64,000 bases of DNA, taken from NCBI RefSeq assembly GCF_024343735.1, contig NZ_RJUE01000060.1:186001-250000 (forward strand), in the 5' to 3' direction. Position numbers and translations under genes: made by a program. Under the pieces are notes generated by a model that saw only the letters and a list, made by a program, of their open reading frames with translations, made no database searches and was not told the origin of the DNA. Numbering within the stretch: the first letter of the stretch is position 1; every line of letters begins with the position of its first letter. Positions 16,298-25,180 of this stretch are shown here, one piece after another. The stretch comes from Lacihabitans sp. CCS-44. GTDB lineage: Bacteria; Bacteroidota; Bacteroidia; Cytophagales; Spirosomataceae.

Positions 16298-17491
16298 ATG
16301 AAAAGTAATAGATTATTTCACGACTTGTATGTAAACATATCAACCAAAAGGCTGATAGTCACTGCATTACTATTAGTTTTTGTTTTGGGTTTATTGTTTT
16401 ATTTCAACGATGTCAGAAAATCCCTTGAAGACAGGGAGGAAAAATATGCACAACTCTATGCCGAAAGTATAAGGTTCACGATAGAACAAGACCCACAGAG
16501 TGATTGCGACTACACTTTTGTTGAAGAGGTACTTTCGGCCAATGAAACCGTGCCTACGATATTGGTAACAGGCGGCAGCCCCATGGATTATAGGAACATC
16601 CCTGAACTCGACGACTCTACTAAGAAACTAACCGGAGATAAAAAATTGAAGTTTCTTCTATCAAAAATGGATGAAATGAAAGCTGAACACACACCCATAG
16701 CATTTGTGGTAGGTAAAGACAAAGGCTACGTGTATTACAGCAACTCCACCATCGTTACTCAACTTCGATACTTCCCATACATACTGATAATCACGTTTTT
16801 AATATTCGGCTCACTGGCGTTTATAGCCTATTCATCCTCAAGAAAAGCCGAACAAAATCGTGTATGGGTAGGCTTAGCCAAAGAAACGGCACACCAATTA
16901 GGCACCCCGATTTCGGGGCTAATGGGTTGGATAGAAGTATTGAAAATTAATCCAGATTTTGATAGCTCTATCGGTGACGAAATGCTGAAGGATATTTCAA
17001 GGCTCGAAACCATCACCAATCGTTTCTCTAATATTGGCTCCGAACCGACCATGAAAGAAGAAAATGTAGGTGAATTGATAGAAACGGCTGTTGAGTACTT
17101 GAAAAAACGCATTTCAACCAAAATAAACTGGACGCTAAACAACCATCTAGAGAAACCATACATTCATAAAATAAATAAAAATCTCATAGAGTGGGTAGTA
17201 GAAAATCTTTGTAAAAATGCTGTGGACGCTATGGGAGGTATTGGAAATCTAGAGATAAAAATGAGTTATAATTCCTCAGGAAAACTAACGATGGATATTT
17301 CAGACACCGGAAAAGGGATGACCAATGCAGTTCAACGCAAAGTGTTTAACCCTGGATTTTCAACTAAAAAAAGAGGTTGGGGACTTGGATTAACTTTAGC
17401 AAAAAGAATAATTGAGACCTATCACGGTGGCCAAATTTATGTACTTAAATCGGAGATAGGAAAAGGTACGACTTTTAGAATAATAATTTAG
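16298..17491 (+). CDS. orphan sensor histidine kinase
   Basis: Membrane sensor kinase of 397 aa. Helices at about 18-37 and 160-180 enclose a roughly 120-residue extracytoplasmic sensor region without a recognised fold. The phosphoacceptor is H199 in AKETAHQLGTPISGLMGW. The ATP-binding domain shows NLCKNAVDAMGG (N box), DTGKGM (G1) and GWGLGLTLAKRIIETYHGG (G2). A TTG three bases earlier is in frame, but the ATG at 16298 is the natural start. No response regulator gene is adjacent, so the partner must be elsewhere. It is divergent from hemA. Confidence 0.88.
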   Translation: MKSNRLFHDLYVNISTKRLIVTALLLVFVLGLLFYFNDVRKSLEDREEKYAQLYAESIRFTIEQDPQSDCDYTFVEEVLSANETVPTILVTGGSPMDYRNIPELDDSTKKLTGDKKLKFLLSKMDEMKAEHTPIAFVVGKDKGYVYYSNSTIVTQLRYFPYILIITFLIFGSLAFIAYSSSRKAEQNRVWVGLAKETAHQLGTPISGLMGWIEVLKINPDFDSSIGDEMLKDISRLETITNRFSNIGSEPTMKEENVGELIETAVEYLKKRISTKINWTLNNHLEKPYIHKINKNLIEWVVENLCKNAVDAMGGIGNLEIKMSYNSSGKLTMDISDTGKGMTNAVQRKVFNPGFSTKKRGWGLGLTLAKRIIETYHGGQIYVLKSEIGKGTTFRIII

Positions 17492-17627
17492 AAAAAAGCC
17501 AAATTTAGAGGGCTAACTTGCGTTAATTAAGAAATGTTTCTTGGAAAAGAATTAATATTGTCTTAATTATATTTTTCAGAAATTTGCAAAATATTATATC
17601 CCAAAATTTAAAGATTAAAGATTCCAA

Positions 17628-19823
17628 ATGGGTAGTGTTACAGAAGGTGTGGTTTCGTTTTTTAAAGATTTACTTGATTTCAATATGGAAAGTGAGTACA
17701 GGTACAATCCCACCATAAAAGACCAAAAATCAGACAACAACATAGAAAAATCAGATCTTATCAGTCGAGATTTAAGTTGGATGAAATTCAACGAACGCGT
17801 ACTTGATCAGGTAAGAAAAACAGATTTAAACATATTTGAAAAGCTCAAGTTTATGGCCATTACGGCCTCCAATCTCGATGAGTTTATGGCTGTTCGTTTG
17901 GGTAGCTTGTACAACTATATAGACTATGATAAGGAAAGAATTGATTACTCGGGCCTCAGAGAGGTACAGTTTAGAAAAGTCCTGCTCAATCAAATCAAGA
18001 AATTTATAGACGAGCGAAATCGCATTTTCAGAGAAGACCTTGAGCCGGAATTTGAAAAAAATGGATTCAGAATTATTAAATATAACAATCTGGATGAAAA
18101 ACAAATAGACGAGGTTACTGATTTTTTTGAAAATACGGTTTATCCTATGCTCACTCCTATGGTGTGTGACCACACACATGCATTTCCGAACCTTTTGGCC
18201 AAAAGCTTGATATTGGGAATAGTATCTATTGAGCAACAAACTACGCTTTTCCCCGAAACTGAAGACAACAAAAAACTCTCATTTGTACAGATACCAACCA
18301 ATTTGCCAAAATTCTATGAGTTTGAAAACGAGGATGTAATAGACTTTTTGCCAACAGAGGAAATTATCAGAAATCAGATTGGCAAACTTTACAAAAACGT
18401 AGCCATAGAGTCAGTGGACCTTTTCAGAATTGTAAGAAACGGAGATTTTACAATAGACGAAAATGACGACGTGGACGCAGACTTTGTGGACGAGGTAAAA
18501 GAAAAGATAAGAAGTCGCCAAGCTGGCAGAGTGGTAGGACTGGTGATAGAGACACGCCCATCAGAATACTTGATGGATATATTGAAGAAAAAATGGGAAA
18601 TAGACAAATATAACATCCATGTAAACAATGAGTTAATGGATTACACAAGGCTTTGGCAAATTGTAAACCATGCGGAATTTAAGCCTCTGTTGCCTCCCTC
18701 TCCAAGCACTTTGGCCCCATTAAATTTTAACAGAGAACTTAGTATTTTTGATGCAATCAAAGAAAATGATATTCTTTTGCACCATCCTTACAACAGTTTT
18801 GAACCCGTGCTTAATCTGTTAGAAAAGGCAGCAGATGACCCAAATGTACTTTCTATAAAGCTCACTATTTATAGATTGGCCAAAAACTCTAGAATAACTT
18901 CTGCACTACTCAGAGCGGCAGAAAACGGAAAACACGTTTCAGCACTTTTTGAAATAAAGGCCCGTTTTGATGAAGAAAATAATATCCGAGAGGCTGAAAA
19001 ACTACAAAAAGCGGGTTGTTTTGTAATCTACGGCATTGGGTGGCTGAAAACGCATACCAAGTTGATGCTCATTGTTAGGAAAGAAGGGCCAAAGGTGGTG
19101 CAATATGCCCATTTGGCTAGTGGAAACTATAACGAAGATACTTCTAAACTTTACACCGACATAGGCCTATTGACGGCCAATCAAGATTATACCAAGGACA
19201 TTGCGGAGTTTTTCAATGTCATCACAGGCCACTCGCAACCAGCTGGCTATAAGAACCTCATAACTTCACCAAAAAACATGCGTAACTCTCTGATTGAACA
19301 AATCAGAAACGAAGCAAAAAACGCATCTCAAGGACTTCCAGCCGGAATATGCTTCAAAGTAAACTCTTTGGAGGACAAAGATATCATTGAGGAATTGTAC
19401 GCAGCTTCAAATAAAGGTGTAAAAATAGAATTGATTGTACGAGGAATTTGCTGCTTAAGACCCGGCCGAAAAGGCTTAAGCGAAAACATAAGTGTAAGGT
19501 CATTGGTAGGTAATTATCTCGAACATGCCAGGATTATATATTTCCATAATGAAGGTCAACCAAAACTTTACGGCGGTAGTGCCGACATGATGGTGAGGAG
19601 CTTCGACAAACGCATAGAATCGCTCTTTGAGTTTATAAATGAGGACATCAAACAGCAGCTGATAAATATCCTAAAAATAAACTTACTTGACAACTGCAAT
19701 ACGTATATTTTGAAAGAAAACGGCGAGTATCAAACCATCAGAGAGACTGAAAACCAGATAAATATTCACAAATATTTCTTTGACAAAGAAAAACAGAGCT
19801 TGAAAGTGGGTGAGTTGTTTTAA
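17628..19823 (+). CDS. ppk1: polyphosphate kinase 1
   Basis: Makes inorganic polyphosphate from ATP, reversibly, at the inner face of the membrane; 731 aa from this ATG, 712 from a second candidate at 17685. The N-terminal domain starts with LISRDLSWMKFNERVLDQ. The autophosphorylated histidine H476 lies in GWLKTHTKLMLIVRKEG and the second active-site histidine H633 in LEHARIIYF; their spacing of 157 equals that of E. coli H435/H592. RPGRKGLSENISVRSLVG is also conserved. No ppx gene is next to it. The second start may be the true one, since the family core begins soon after it. Confidence 0.94.
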   Translation: MGSVTEGVVSFFKDLLDFNMESEYRYNPTIKDQKSDNNIEKSDLISRDLSWMKFNERVLDQVRKTDLNIFEKLKFMAITASNLDEFMAVRLGSLYNYIDYDKERIDYSGLREVQFRKVLLNQIKKFIDERNRIFREDLEPEFEKNGFRIIKYNNLDEKQIDEVTDFFENTVYPMLTPMVCDHTHAFPNLLAKSLILGIVSIEQQTTLFPETEDNKKLSFVQIPTNLPKFYEFENEDVIDFLPTEEIIRNQIGKLYKNVAIESVDLFRIVRNGDFTIDENDDVDADFVDEVKEKIRSRQAGRVVGLVIETRPSEYLMDILKKKWEIDKYNIHVNNELMDYTRLWQIVNHAEFKPLLPPSPSTLAPLNFNRELSIFDAIKENDILLHHPYNSFEPVLNLLEKAADDPNVLSIKLTIYRLAKNSRITSALLRAAENGKHVSALFEIKARFDEENNIREAEKLQKAGCFVIYGIGWLKTHTKLMLIVRKEGPKVVQYAHLASGNYNEDTSKLYTDIGLLTANQDYTKDIAEFFNVITGHSQPAGYKNLITSPKNMRNSLIEQIRNEAKNASQGLPAGICFKVNSLEDKDIIEELYAASNKGVKIELIVRGICCLRPGRKGLSENISVRSLVGNYLEHARIIYFHNEGQPKLYGGSADMMVRSFDKRIESLFEFINEDIKQQLINILKINLLDNCNTYILKENGEYQTIRETENQINIHKYFFDKEKQSLKVGELF

Positions 19824-19966
19824 GCAAATTTTTCAGCAGTTTTCCAAATTTAACAATCAATAAGAAACAGTATTGAGAATAAGATTGTTTTGCATTTATT
19901 AGTAGTAATATTTGGCCGAAAAGGCAACATTCAAAAACAATCAGAACAAGATAAAGAATCAATAAA

Positions 19967-20497
19967 ATGGAGAAAGCAACATTAGCCGCAGGCTGTTTTT
20001 GGTGTGTAGAGGCTATATATCAGCAATTAGAAGGTGTAGAAAAGGTAGAATCAGGCTATGCAGGAGGCAAAAATGCAAACCCTACTTATAAAGAAGTTTG
20101 TACTGGAGAAACAGGTCATGCTGAGGTTATTCAGATTACTTATGACCCAGCAAAGATTAGCTTCTTGCAGCTTTTAGAAATATTTTTTAAAGTACATGAC
20201 CCCACCACGCTAAACCGCCAAGGTGCAGACGAAGGCACGCAATACCGTTCTTCTATTTTCTATCATAACGATGAGCAAAAACAAATAACCGAGGATGTCA
20301 TAAAAGAATTAGATGCCGCAGGTGCCTATACCAACAAAATAGTAACGCAACTAGAACCCTTCACGGAGTTCTATGTGGCAGAAGATTACCACCAAAATTA
20401 TTTCAACGAAAACGGCGACAAAAATCCGTATTGCCAAATGGTAGTAAGACCCAAAGTGGAGAAATTCCAGAAGGTCTTTAAGGAGAAACTTAAGTAA
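19967..20497 (+). CDS. msrA: peptide methionine-S-sulfoxide reductase
   Basis: Repairs S-methionine sulfoxide in proteins and free methionine sulfoxide; 176 aa, cytoplasmic since no signal peptide is present. The active-site cysteine is C10 in AAGCFWCVEAIYQ, and the substrate motif GETGHAEV and GADEGTQYRS are intact. It is a stand-alone MsrA with no fused MsrB domain. It is followed by a strong terminator and is convergent with fadA. Confidence 0.94.
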   Translation: MEKATLAAGCFWCVEAIYQQLEGVEKVESGYAGGKNANPTYKEVCTGETGHAEVIQITYDPAKISFLQLLEIFFKVHDPTTLNRQGADEGTQYRSSIFYHNDEQKQITEDVIKELDAAGAYTNKIVTQLEPFTEFYVAEDYHQNYFNENGDKNPYCQMVVRPKVEKFQKVFKEKLK

Positions 20498-20515
20498 TAA
20501 GCTAGTGAAAAATTT

Positions 20516-20551
20516 AAAAAAGGAGACTTACAATCAGAAGTCTCCTTTTTT
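20516..20551. terminator. intrinsic terminator after msrA
   Basis: AAAAAAGGAGACTT (20516-20529) and AAGTCTCCTTTTTT (20538-20551) form a perfect 14-bp stem with an 8-nt loop. The A/T runs on both sides make it potentially bidirectional. Confidence 0.85.
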
Positions 20552-20627
20552 GTTGATTATAAGTAACTTAGACCTGTTTTCTATGAATAGTTTTTAACAA
20601 AACAAGGGCAGTTTAAAGAAAACGTAA

Positions 20628-20694
20628 AGTGATTTTTCAAATCGCTGAAGAATACAAAATCCAAATCATAAATACTGCGATTTGAAAAATCGCA
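20628..20694. repeat. inverted pair of REP-like palindromes
   Basis: AGTGATTT-TTC-AAATCGCT (20628-20646) and TGCGATTT-GAA-AAATCGCA (20676-20694) are hairpins of the same family in opposite orientation, one being nearly the reverse complement of the other. The same unit recurs at 54894-54912. They occupy the gap between msrA and fadA. Confidence 0.65.
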
Positions 20695-20759
20695 AACACG
20701 AACAAAAAAAACGCCCCCATTGCTGGAGGCGAAATTCTATCTTTCACACAATCAATCTA

Positions 20760-21935
20760 TTACAAAAGCTCATAAATACCTGCTACACCTTGGCCTCCAC
20801 CTACGCAGGCGGTTACCATCCCGTATTTTTGGTTACGTCTACGCATTTCGTTGAAAATCTGCACAGAGAGCCTAGCACCAGTAGAGCCCAATGCATGCCC
20901 TAAGGCTATTGCTCCACCGTTTGGATTTAATTTTGTTGGGTCTATTTGTAGCTCTTTTACCACCGCCAATGCTTGCGATGCAAAAGCCTCGTTAAGTTCT
21001 ATTTGGTCAATATCATCAAGCTTTAAACCAGCTTGAGCCAATGCCTTCGGAATAGCAAAGACCGGCCCGATGCCCATCAAACTTGGCTCGCAACCAGCCA
21101 CAGCATAAGATGCCATTCTAGCAATAGGTGTCAAGTTCAAATCTTTCATCAATCGCTCCGACATCACAATTACAAATCCAGCTCCGTCAGAAGTTTGTGA
21201 AGAGTTTCCAGCTGTTACGCTACCTCCAGCCGCAAAAACTGGCTTTAATCTTCCCAATGCTTCTACACTTGTATCTGCTCTTGGACCTTCGTCTTTGGTT
21301 ACAGTATATTCTCTGGTTTTCTTTTTGCCAGAGGCCGCATCAAAGTAGGTTTCTTTCACTACTATTGGCACAATTCCGCTATCAAAATATCCAGCAGCCT
21401 GAGCCGCAAGTGCCTTTTGGTGAGACTGATATGAAAACTGATCCTGCTCGTCTCTTGTGATTTTATATTTCTGAGCTACGTTTTCCGCAGTTAGTCCCAT
21501 GCCTACATAATAGTCAGGATTTTCTCTTGCTATGCCGTAATTCAAGGCCGTTTTATAGCCTGTTGTTGGTACCATAGACATAGATTCTGTACCCCCAGCT
21601 ATGATACAATCTGCCATACCAGCGGATATTTTTCCAACTGCCATAGCGATAGATTCCACACCAGAGCCGCAATAACGGTTTATCGTAACTCCAGGAACGG
21701 TTTTACCTAAAGCCAATAGCGAAATGTATCTGGCCATTTGCATACCTTGTTCGGCTTCTGGCACAGAGTTTCCTACAATAATATCGTCTACTCTCGTAGG
21801 ATCTAAAGCAGGCACTTTGCTCAACAAATGCTTAATAACATCTGCCGCCAAGTCGTCAGGTCTTGTAAATCTAAAAACACCTTTGGGGGCTTTTCCCACT
21901 GGCGATCTATATCCATCAATTATATATGCGTCCAT
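20760..21935 (-). CDS. fadA: acetyl-CoA C-acyltransferase (3-ketoacyl-CoA thiolase)
   Basis: Last step of beta-oxidation: cleaves 3-ketoacyl-CoA with CoA to acetyl-CoA; 391 aa, cytoplasmic. The nucleophile C89 lies in NRYCGSGVESIAMA, H347 in GGAIALGHALGSTG, and the second cysteine C377 in ACVGGGQG. It follows fadN on the same strand with a 77-nt gap that holds a small interspersed repeat. The order and sizes match the fadN-fadA pair of Bacillus subtilis; the acyl-CoA dehydrogenase (fadE) that follows there is absent here. Confidence 0.94.
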   Translation of the reverse strand: MDAYIIDGYRSPVGKAPKGVFRFTRPDDLAADVIKHLLSKVPALDPTRVDDIIVGNSVPEAEQGMQMARYISLLALGKTVPGVTINRYCGSGVESIAMAVGKISAGMADCIIAGGTESMSMVPTTGYKTALNYGIARENPDYYVGMGLTAENVAQKYKITRDEQDQFSYQSHQKALAAQAAGYFDSGIVPIVVKETYFDAASGKKKTREYTVTKDEGPRADTSVEALGRLKPVFAAGGSVTAGNSSQTSDGAGFVIVMSERLMKDLNLTPIARMASYAVAGCEPSLMGIGPVFAIPKALAQAGLKLDDIDQIELNEAFASQALAVVKELQIDPTKLNPNGGAIALGHALGSTGARLSVQIFNEMRRRNQKYGMVTACVGGGQGVAGIYELL

Positions 21936-21977
21936 TTTTACTAAATTTTTTAATCTATTTTAAATTAATCCTAATCG

Positions 21978-22011
21978 TTGGCTGAGCGGAGCCGAAGCCA
22001 GCGGAGTCGAG
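21978..22011. repeat. GGCTGAGCGGAG-type interspersed repeat between fadN and fadA
   Basis: TTGGCT and AGCCA bracket a GAGCGGAGCCGA core (21979-22000), followed at once by a second partial unit AGCGGAGTCGAGGC. It lies directly after the fadN stop codon. GGCTGAGCGGAGTCGAAGCC-like elements are, from memory, common between genes in Bacteroidota. Confidence 0.5.
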
Positions 22012-22012
22012 G

Positions 22013-24421
22013 CTAGTTTCTTGGCGGCTTGCCTCCACTCAATAAGCCTTGCATACGCTCCATGGTTTTGCGTTCTCCGCAAAGCGAAAGAAAAGCTTCT
22101 CTTTCTAATTCAAGCAAATATTTCTCACTCACCAATTGCGGATAACTTAAATCTCCACCGCAAATCACATATGCCAATTTCTCGGCAATAAACGCATCGT
22201 GGTCAGTGATATAATTGGCCATTCGCATAGACTTGATTCCTGCTTTGAAAAGTGCAATTCCAGTTTTTCCTTGCACTTTGATGTCAGTTCTACGTATTGG
22301 CTGCGTGTAACCATTTTCGGCCAATTCTATTGCCGATTGTTTGGCTTCTGCTATCAGACGGCTGCGATTTAGCACGATCTGGTCACGATTAGTTTTCAGA
22401 TAATTCATATCAAAAGCTTCTTGAACTGAAGTAGAAACTTTGGCTTGGGCAATATTCATAAATGCGGCTTGCAGAATATTCAATTCGGCGTCGCCAGGTT
22501 GGTACAAATCAGAGGCCCTCAAGGCCATTTCTTTTGTTCCGCCACCTGCGGGTATCAAACCAACACCCAATTCCACCAAGCCCATGTAGGTTTCAGCCGA
22601 TGCTACAACTTTGTCGGCATGAAGGTTTATTTCGCACCCACCACCTAAGGCCAAAGAGTGAGCGGCGGTAACTACAGGAATTGACGAATATCTGGCACGC
22701 ATCATGGTCTCCTGAAACTGTGCAATCATGAGGTCAATCTCGTCATACTCTTGTTCAACTGCAAACATAAACAGCATAGCCAAATTTGCTCCAGCTGAAA
22801 ATGCTTCCTGACTATCGTTTCCTATCACCAAACCTCTAAAATCTTTTTCAGCTAAACCATAGGCTTTATTCAAAGCTTCGATAGGTTCAGCACCCAAAGT
22901 ATTCATTTTTGATTGGAATTCGACACCCAAGATACCATCCCCCAAATCAAAAATAGAAGCACCTGCGTTTTTCCAAACTACATTGGTTTTGCGGATATTG
23001 TCTAAAATAATAAATGATTCAGTACCAGGAATTACCTTATAAGATTTTGAAGGGATATCATAATACAGCTTTTTACCATTTTCTATTTTGTAGAAAGATT
23101 CACATCCAGCTGCCAGCATATCATAAACCCACTTAGCAGGTTTTTGATTTTGAGCCTCCATCATTTCTACAAAAGCCTTCACTCCTACTGCGTCTGCGGT
23201 AGCAAAAAGGCCCAATTGCCAGCCAAATCCGGCACAAATGGCGTCGTCAATTTTATATAATTCGTCTGCAACTTCAGGAATTCTGAAAGAGGCATATTTG
23301 AATGCATCGGCAAAAGTTTTTCTATAAAACTCACCTGCCTTATCTGTTCCTTTTAACAAAACAGGAATTCTTCCTGCCACCGTATCAATTCCTTTGGTGG
23401 TTTCTAAGGTCGCAAATTTCACTTTCTCAGATGGACGATATTCCATTGTCGCAAAATCCAACCCAAGTATTACTGTTTTGCCGTTTTCGTCTTTGGTCTT
23501 TTTATAAAAACCTTGGCCCGTTTTATCACCTAACCATTTGTTTTCCATCAACTTGGCCATGATGGTCGGTAATTTAAATGCCTCCACAGACTCATCGTTG
23601 GTCAAAATGGCCGAGAGATTATTGCATACATTTACGGTAGTATCAAGTCCAACCACGTCTGAAAGTCGGAATGAACCCGACTTTGGTCTACCTACTATTG
23701 AGCCAGTAAGTTTATCCACTTGCTCAATCGTTAGACCCAACTCTTCTGTGGCTCTGATGGTTTGAACCATGGCATAAATACCCAATCTGTTGGCAATGAA
23801 TGCTGGAGTATCTTTGCACAAAACGGTTTGTTTTCCTAGGAAAAGGTCACCGTAATGCATCAAGAAATCTATAATAGCCTGTTCGGTTTTTGGACCAGGA
23901 ATAATTTCTAAAAGTCTTAAATATCTTGGTGGATTAAAAAAGTGAGTTCCACAGAAGTTTCTCTGAAAATCCTCGCTCCTACCTTCTGCCATTAAATGAA
24001 TCGGAATTCCTGAAGTATTTGAAGTTACCAAAGTTCCTAGCTTGCGGTGTTGCTCAACTTTATCGTAAATCAATTTCTTGATTTCTAGCTTTTCTACCAC
24101 GACTTCAATGACCCAATCAACATCTTTGATTTTGACCATATCATCGTCAAAATTTCCCACTTTTACTTTTGCCAAAGATTTTTGGCTATAGATTGGCGAA
24201 GGACTTGCTTTACAAGCTGCTTGAAACAAATCACTTACGATTCTATTTCTTACCAAAGGACTCGACACATCCAATCCTTTGGCCTTTTCTGCATCGTTAG
24301 GTTCTTTCGGAACCATGTCGAGCAACAAAACCTCGCAGCCAATATTGGCAAAATGAAGAGCTATTCGGCTTCCCATAATACCAGCACCCAAAACGGCTAC
24401 TTTCTTTATCGATTTTTTCAT
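22013..24421 (-). CDS. fadN: 3-hydroxyacyl-CoA dehydrogenase / enoyl-CoA hydratase (FadN-type)
   Basis: Bifunctional beta-oxidation protein of 802 aa. The NAD-binding dehydrogenase domain comes first (KVAVLGAGIMGSRIALHF at the N-terminus, GTHFFNPPRYLRLLEIIPG, FIANRLGIYAM). A crotonase domain follows at about 490-720 with SAGANLAM and AHSLALGGGCEI forming the oxyanion hole and MGLVELGVGLIPAGGGTKE supplying the acidic residue. This order is opposite to E. coli FadB and matches B. subtilis FadN in order and size. It is the first gene of the fadN-fadA unit. A promoter with two flanking operators lies 64-118 nt upstream. Confidence 0.92.
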   Translation of the reverse strand: MKKSIKKVAVLGAGIMGSRIALHFANIGCEVLLLDMVPKEPNDAEKAKGLDVSSPLVRNRIVSDLFQAACKASPSPIYSQKSLAKVKVGNFDDDMVKIKDVDWVIEVVVEKLEIKKLIYDKVEQHRKLGTLVTSNTSGIPIHLMAEGRSEDFQRNFCGTHFFNPPRYLRLLEIIPGPKTEQAIIDFLMHYGDLFLGKQTVLCKDTPAFIANRLGIYAMVQTIRATEELGLTIEQVDKLTGSIVGRPKSGSFRLSDVVGLDTTVNVCNNLSAILTNDESVEAFKLPTIMAKLMENKWLGDKTGQGFYKKTKDENGKTVILGLDFATMEYRPSEKVKFATLETTKGIDTVAGRIPVLLKGTDKAGEFYRKTFADAFKYASFRIPEVADELYKIDDAICAGFGWQLGLFATADAVGVKAFVEMMEAQNQKPAKWVYDMLAAGCESFYKIENGKKLYYDIPSKSYKVIPGTESFIILDNIRKTNVVWKNAGASIFDLGDGILGVEFQSKMNTLGAEPIEALNKAYGLAEKDFRGLVIGNDSQEAFSAGANLAMLFMFAVEQEYDEIDLMIAQFQETMMRARYSSIPVVTAAHSLALGGGCEINLHADKVVASAETYMGLVELGVGLIPAGGGTKEMALRASDLYQPGDAELNILQAAFMNIAQAKVSTSVQEAFDMNYLKTNRDQIVLNRSRLIAEAKQSAIELAENGYTQPIRRTDIKVQGKTGIALFKAGIKSMRMANYITDHDAFIAEKLAYVICGGDLSYPQLVSEKYLLELEREAFLSLCGERKTMERMQGLLSGGKPPRN

Positions 24422-24484
24422 AAATCCTAAATTATTATTTAAAGGTCAAATAAAACAATACTATGTTTATAAAACAAAAAATAG

Positions 24485-24539
24485 TATGCAAGCATAACAA
24501 TTACAAATCTATTACTTCCAAAATTATTATGCAAGCATA
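24485..24539 (-). promoter_or_regulatory. fadN promoter with two TATGC-N2-GCATA operators
   Basis: Operator 1 is TATGC-AA-GCATA at 24485-24496 and operator 2 the same 12-mer at 24528-24539; both read AATAGTATGC on their outer side in the matching orientation. Between them the minus strand reads TAGATTTG (24511 to 24504), a perfect -7 box. The TTG inside operator 2 (24532-24534) lies about 20 nt upstream, where the -33 box belongs. Operator 1 falls at the transcription start. A repressor bound at both sites would block RNA polymerase. A third copy lies at the fadF promoter. Confidence 0.75.
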
Positions 24540-24568
24540 CTATTAAAAAAATAATATTCTAAGCAGCC

Positions 24569-24616
24569 TTGGAACGAAAAACTGAATAAGATGCTTATAT
24601 TTGCAGCGTTGTTGCA
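24569..24616 (+). promoter_or_regulatory. merC promoter with TGCA dyad
   Basis: TATATTTG (24596-24603) is a perfect -7 box, with TTGG (24569-24572) 23 nt upstream as a weak -33. Overlapping and just after it, TGCAGC-N3-GTTGCA (24602-24616) is a near-perfect dyad at the transcription start. A metal-dependent Fur/Zur-type repressor is a plausible reader, by inference only. Confidence 0.5.
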
Positions 24617-24633
24617 TTTACAAATCTACTTTG

Positions 24634-25029
24634 ATGTTAAAAAAAATCAGAAAACACTCTCATTTGCTCCATAAAACAGGAATGACCCTCTCGTTTCTGT
24701 GTTTAATACATTGCTTAGCCATGCCTTTTATAATTACCCTTTTACCTCTAGTGGCCAAGGGTTTTATGAATCATACTCTTGAGATTTTCTTGGTGGCTGG
24801 GAGTTTTGTGATTGCTGTACTTTTGCTTACGAAAGATTATAGAATTCACCGTAAAACTACTCCATTATTATTACTATTTGGGGCAAGTATTTTACAATAT
24901 ATTGGCCTTTTTGTTGTTATTCAAAAACAAGAATCGATGTTTGTTATTTCTGGCTCTATTTTGATGGCAATTTCCTATCTTTCCAACTGGAATTTACACC
25001 AAAAAATGTGCTCAAATCACAGACATTGA
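24634..25029 (+). CDS. MerC-domain integral membrane protein
   Basis: Small four-helix membrane protein of 131 aa. It resembles the MerC metal-uptake family by the cysteine-containing first helix (LSFLCLIHCLAMPFIITLLP) and the following three hydrophobic segments. The start at 24634 is preferred over the in-frame TTG at 24601, which lies within the promoter. The C-terminal tail has KMCSNHRH, a possible metal-binding end. There is no merA, merR or merP nearby, so a role in zinc or other metal traffic is as likely as mercury resistance. Confidence 0.75.
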   Translation: MLKKIRKHSHLLHKTGMTLSFLCLIHCLAMPFIITLLPLVAKGFMNHTLEIFLVAGSFVIAVLLLTKDYRIHRKTTPLLLLFGASILQYIGLFVVIQKQESMFVISGSILMAISYLSNWNLHQKMCSNHRH

Positions 25030-25135
25030 AATACAGCATTTTATGATGTTTTTATCAAATATTGGACTAAAGTATGGAGAATCGTTAGTTTTTTAATAAA
25101 AACGATGTCTTTAAAGATATTTGAAAAATAAATTA

Positions 25136-25143
25136 TAAATTTG
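25136..25143 (+). promoter_or_regulatory. -7 box of the mreBCD unit
   Basis: TAAATTTG matches TAnnTTTG and lies 37 nt before the mreB ATG. TTTA at 25110-25113 is a weak -33 candidate 22 nt upstream. Confidence 0.5.
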
Positions 25144-25180
25144 CACTTTCATTTAATAAAAGTATAACCCCAAAGCTTCA

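Noticed and set aside
24634-25029. Mercury-resistance operon
   Set aside because: Only a MerC-like protein is present, without merR, merA or merP, so a mercury role is not supported.
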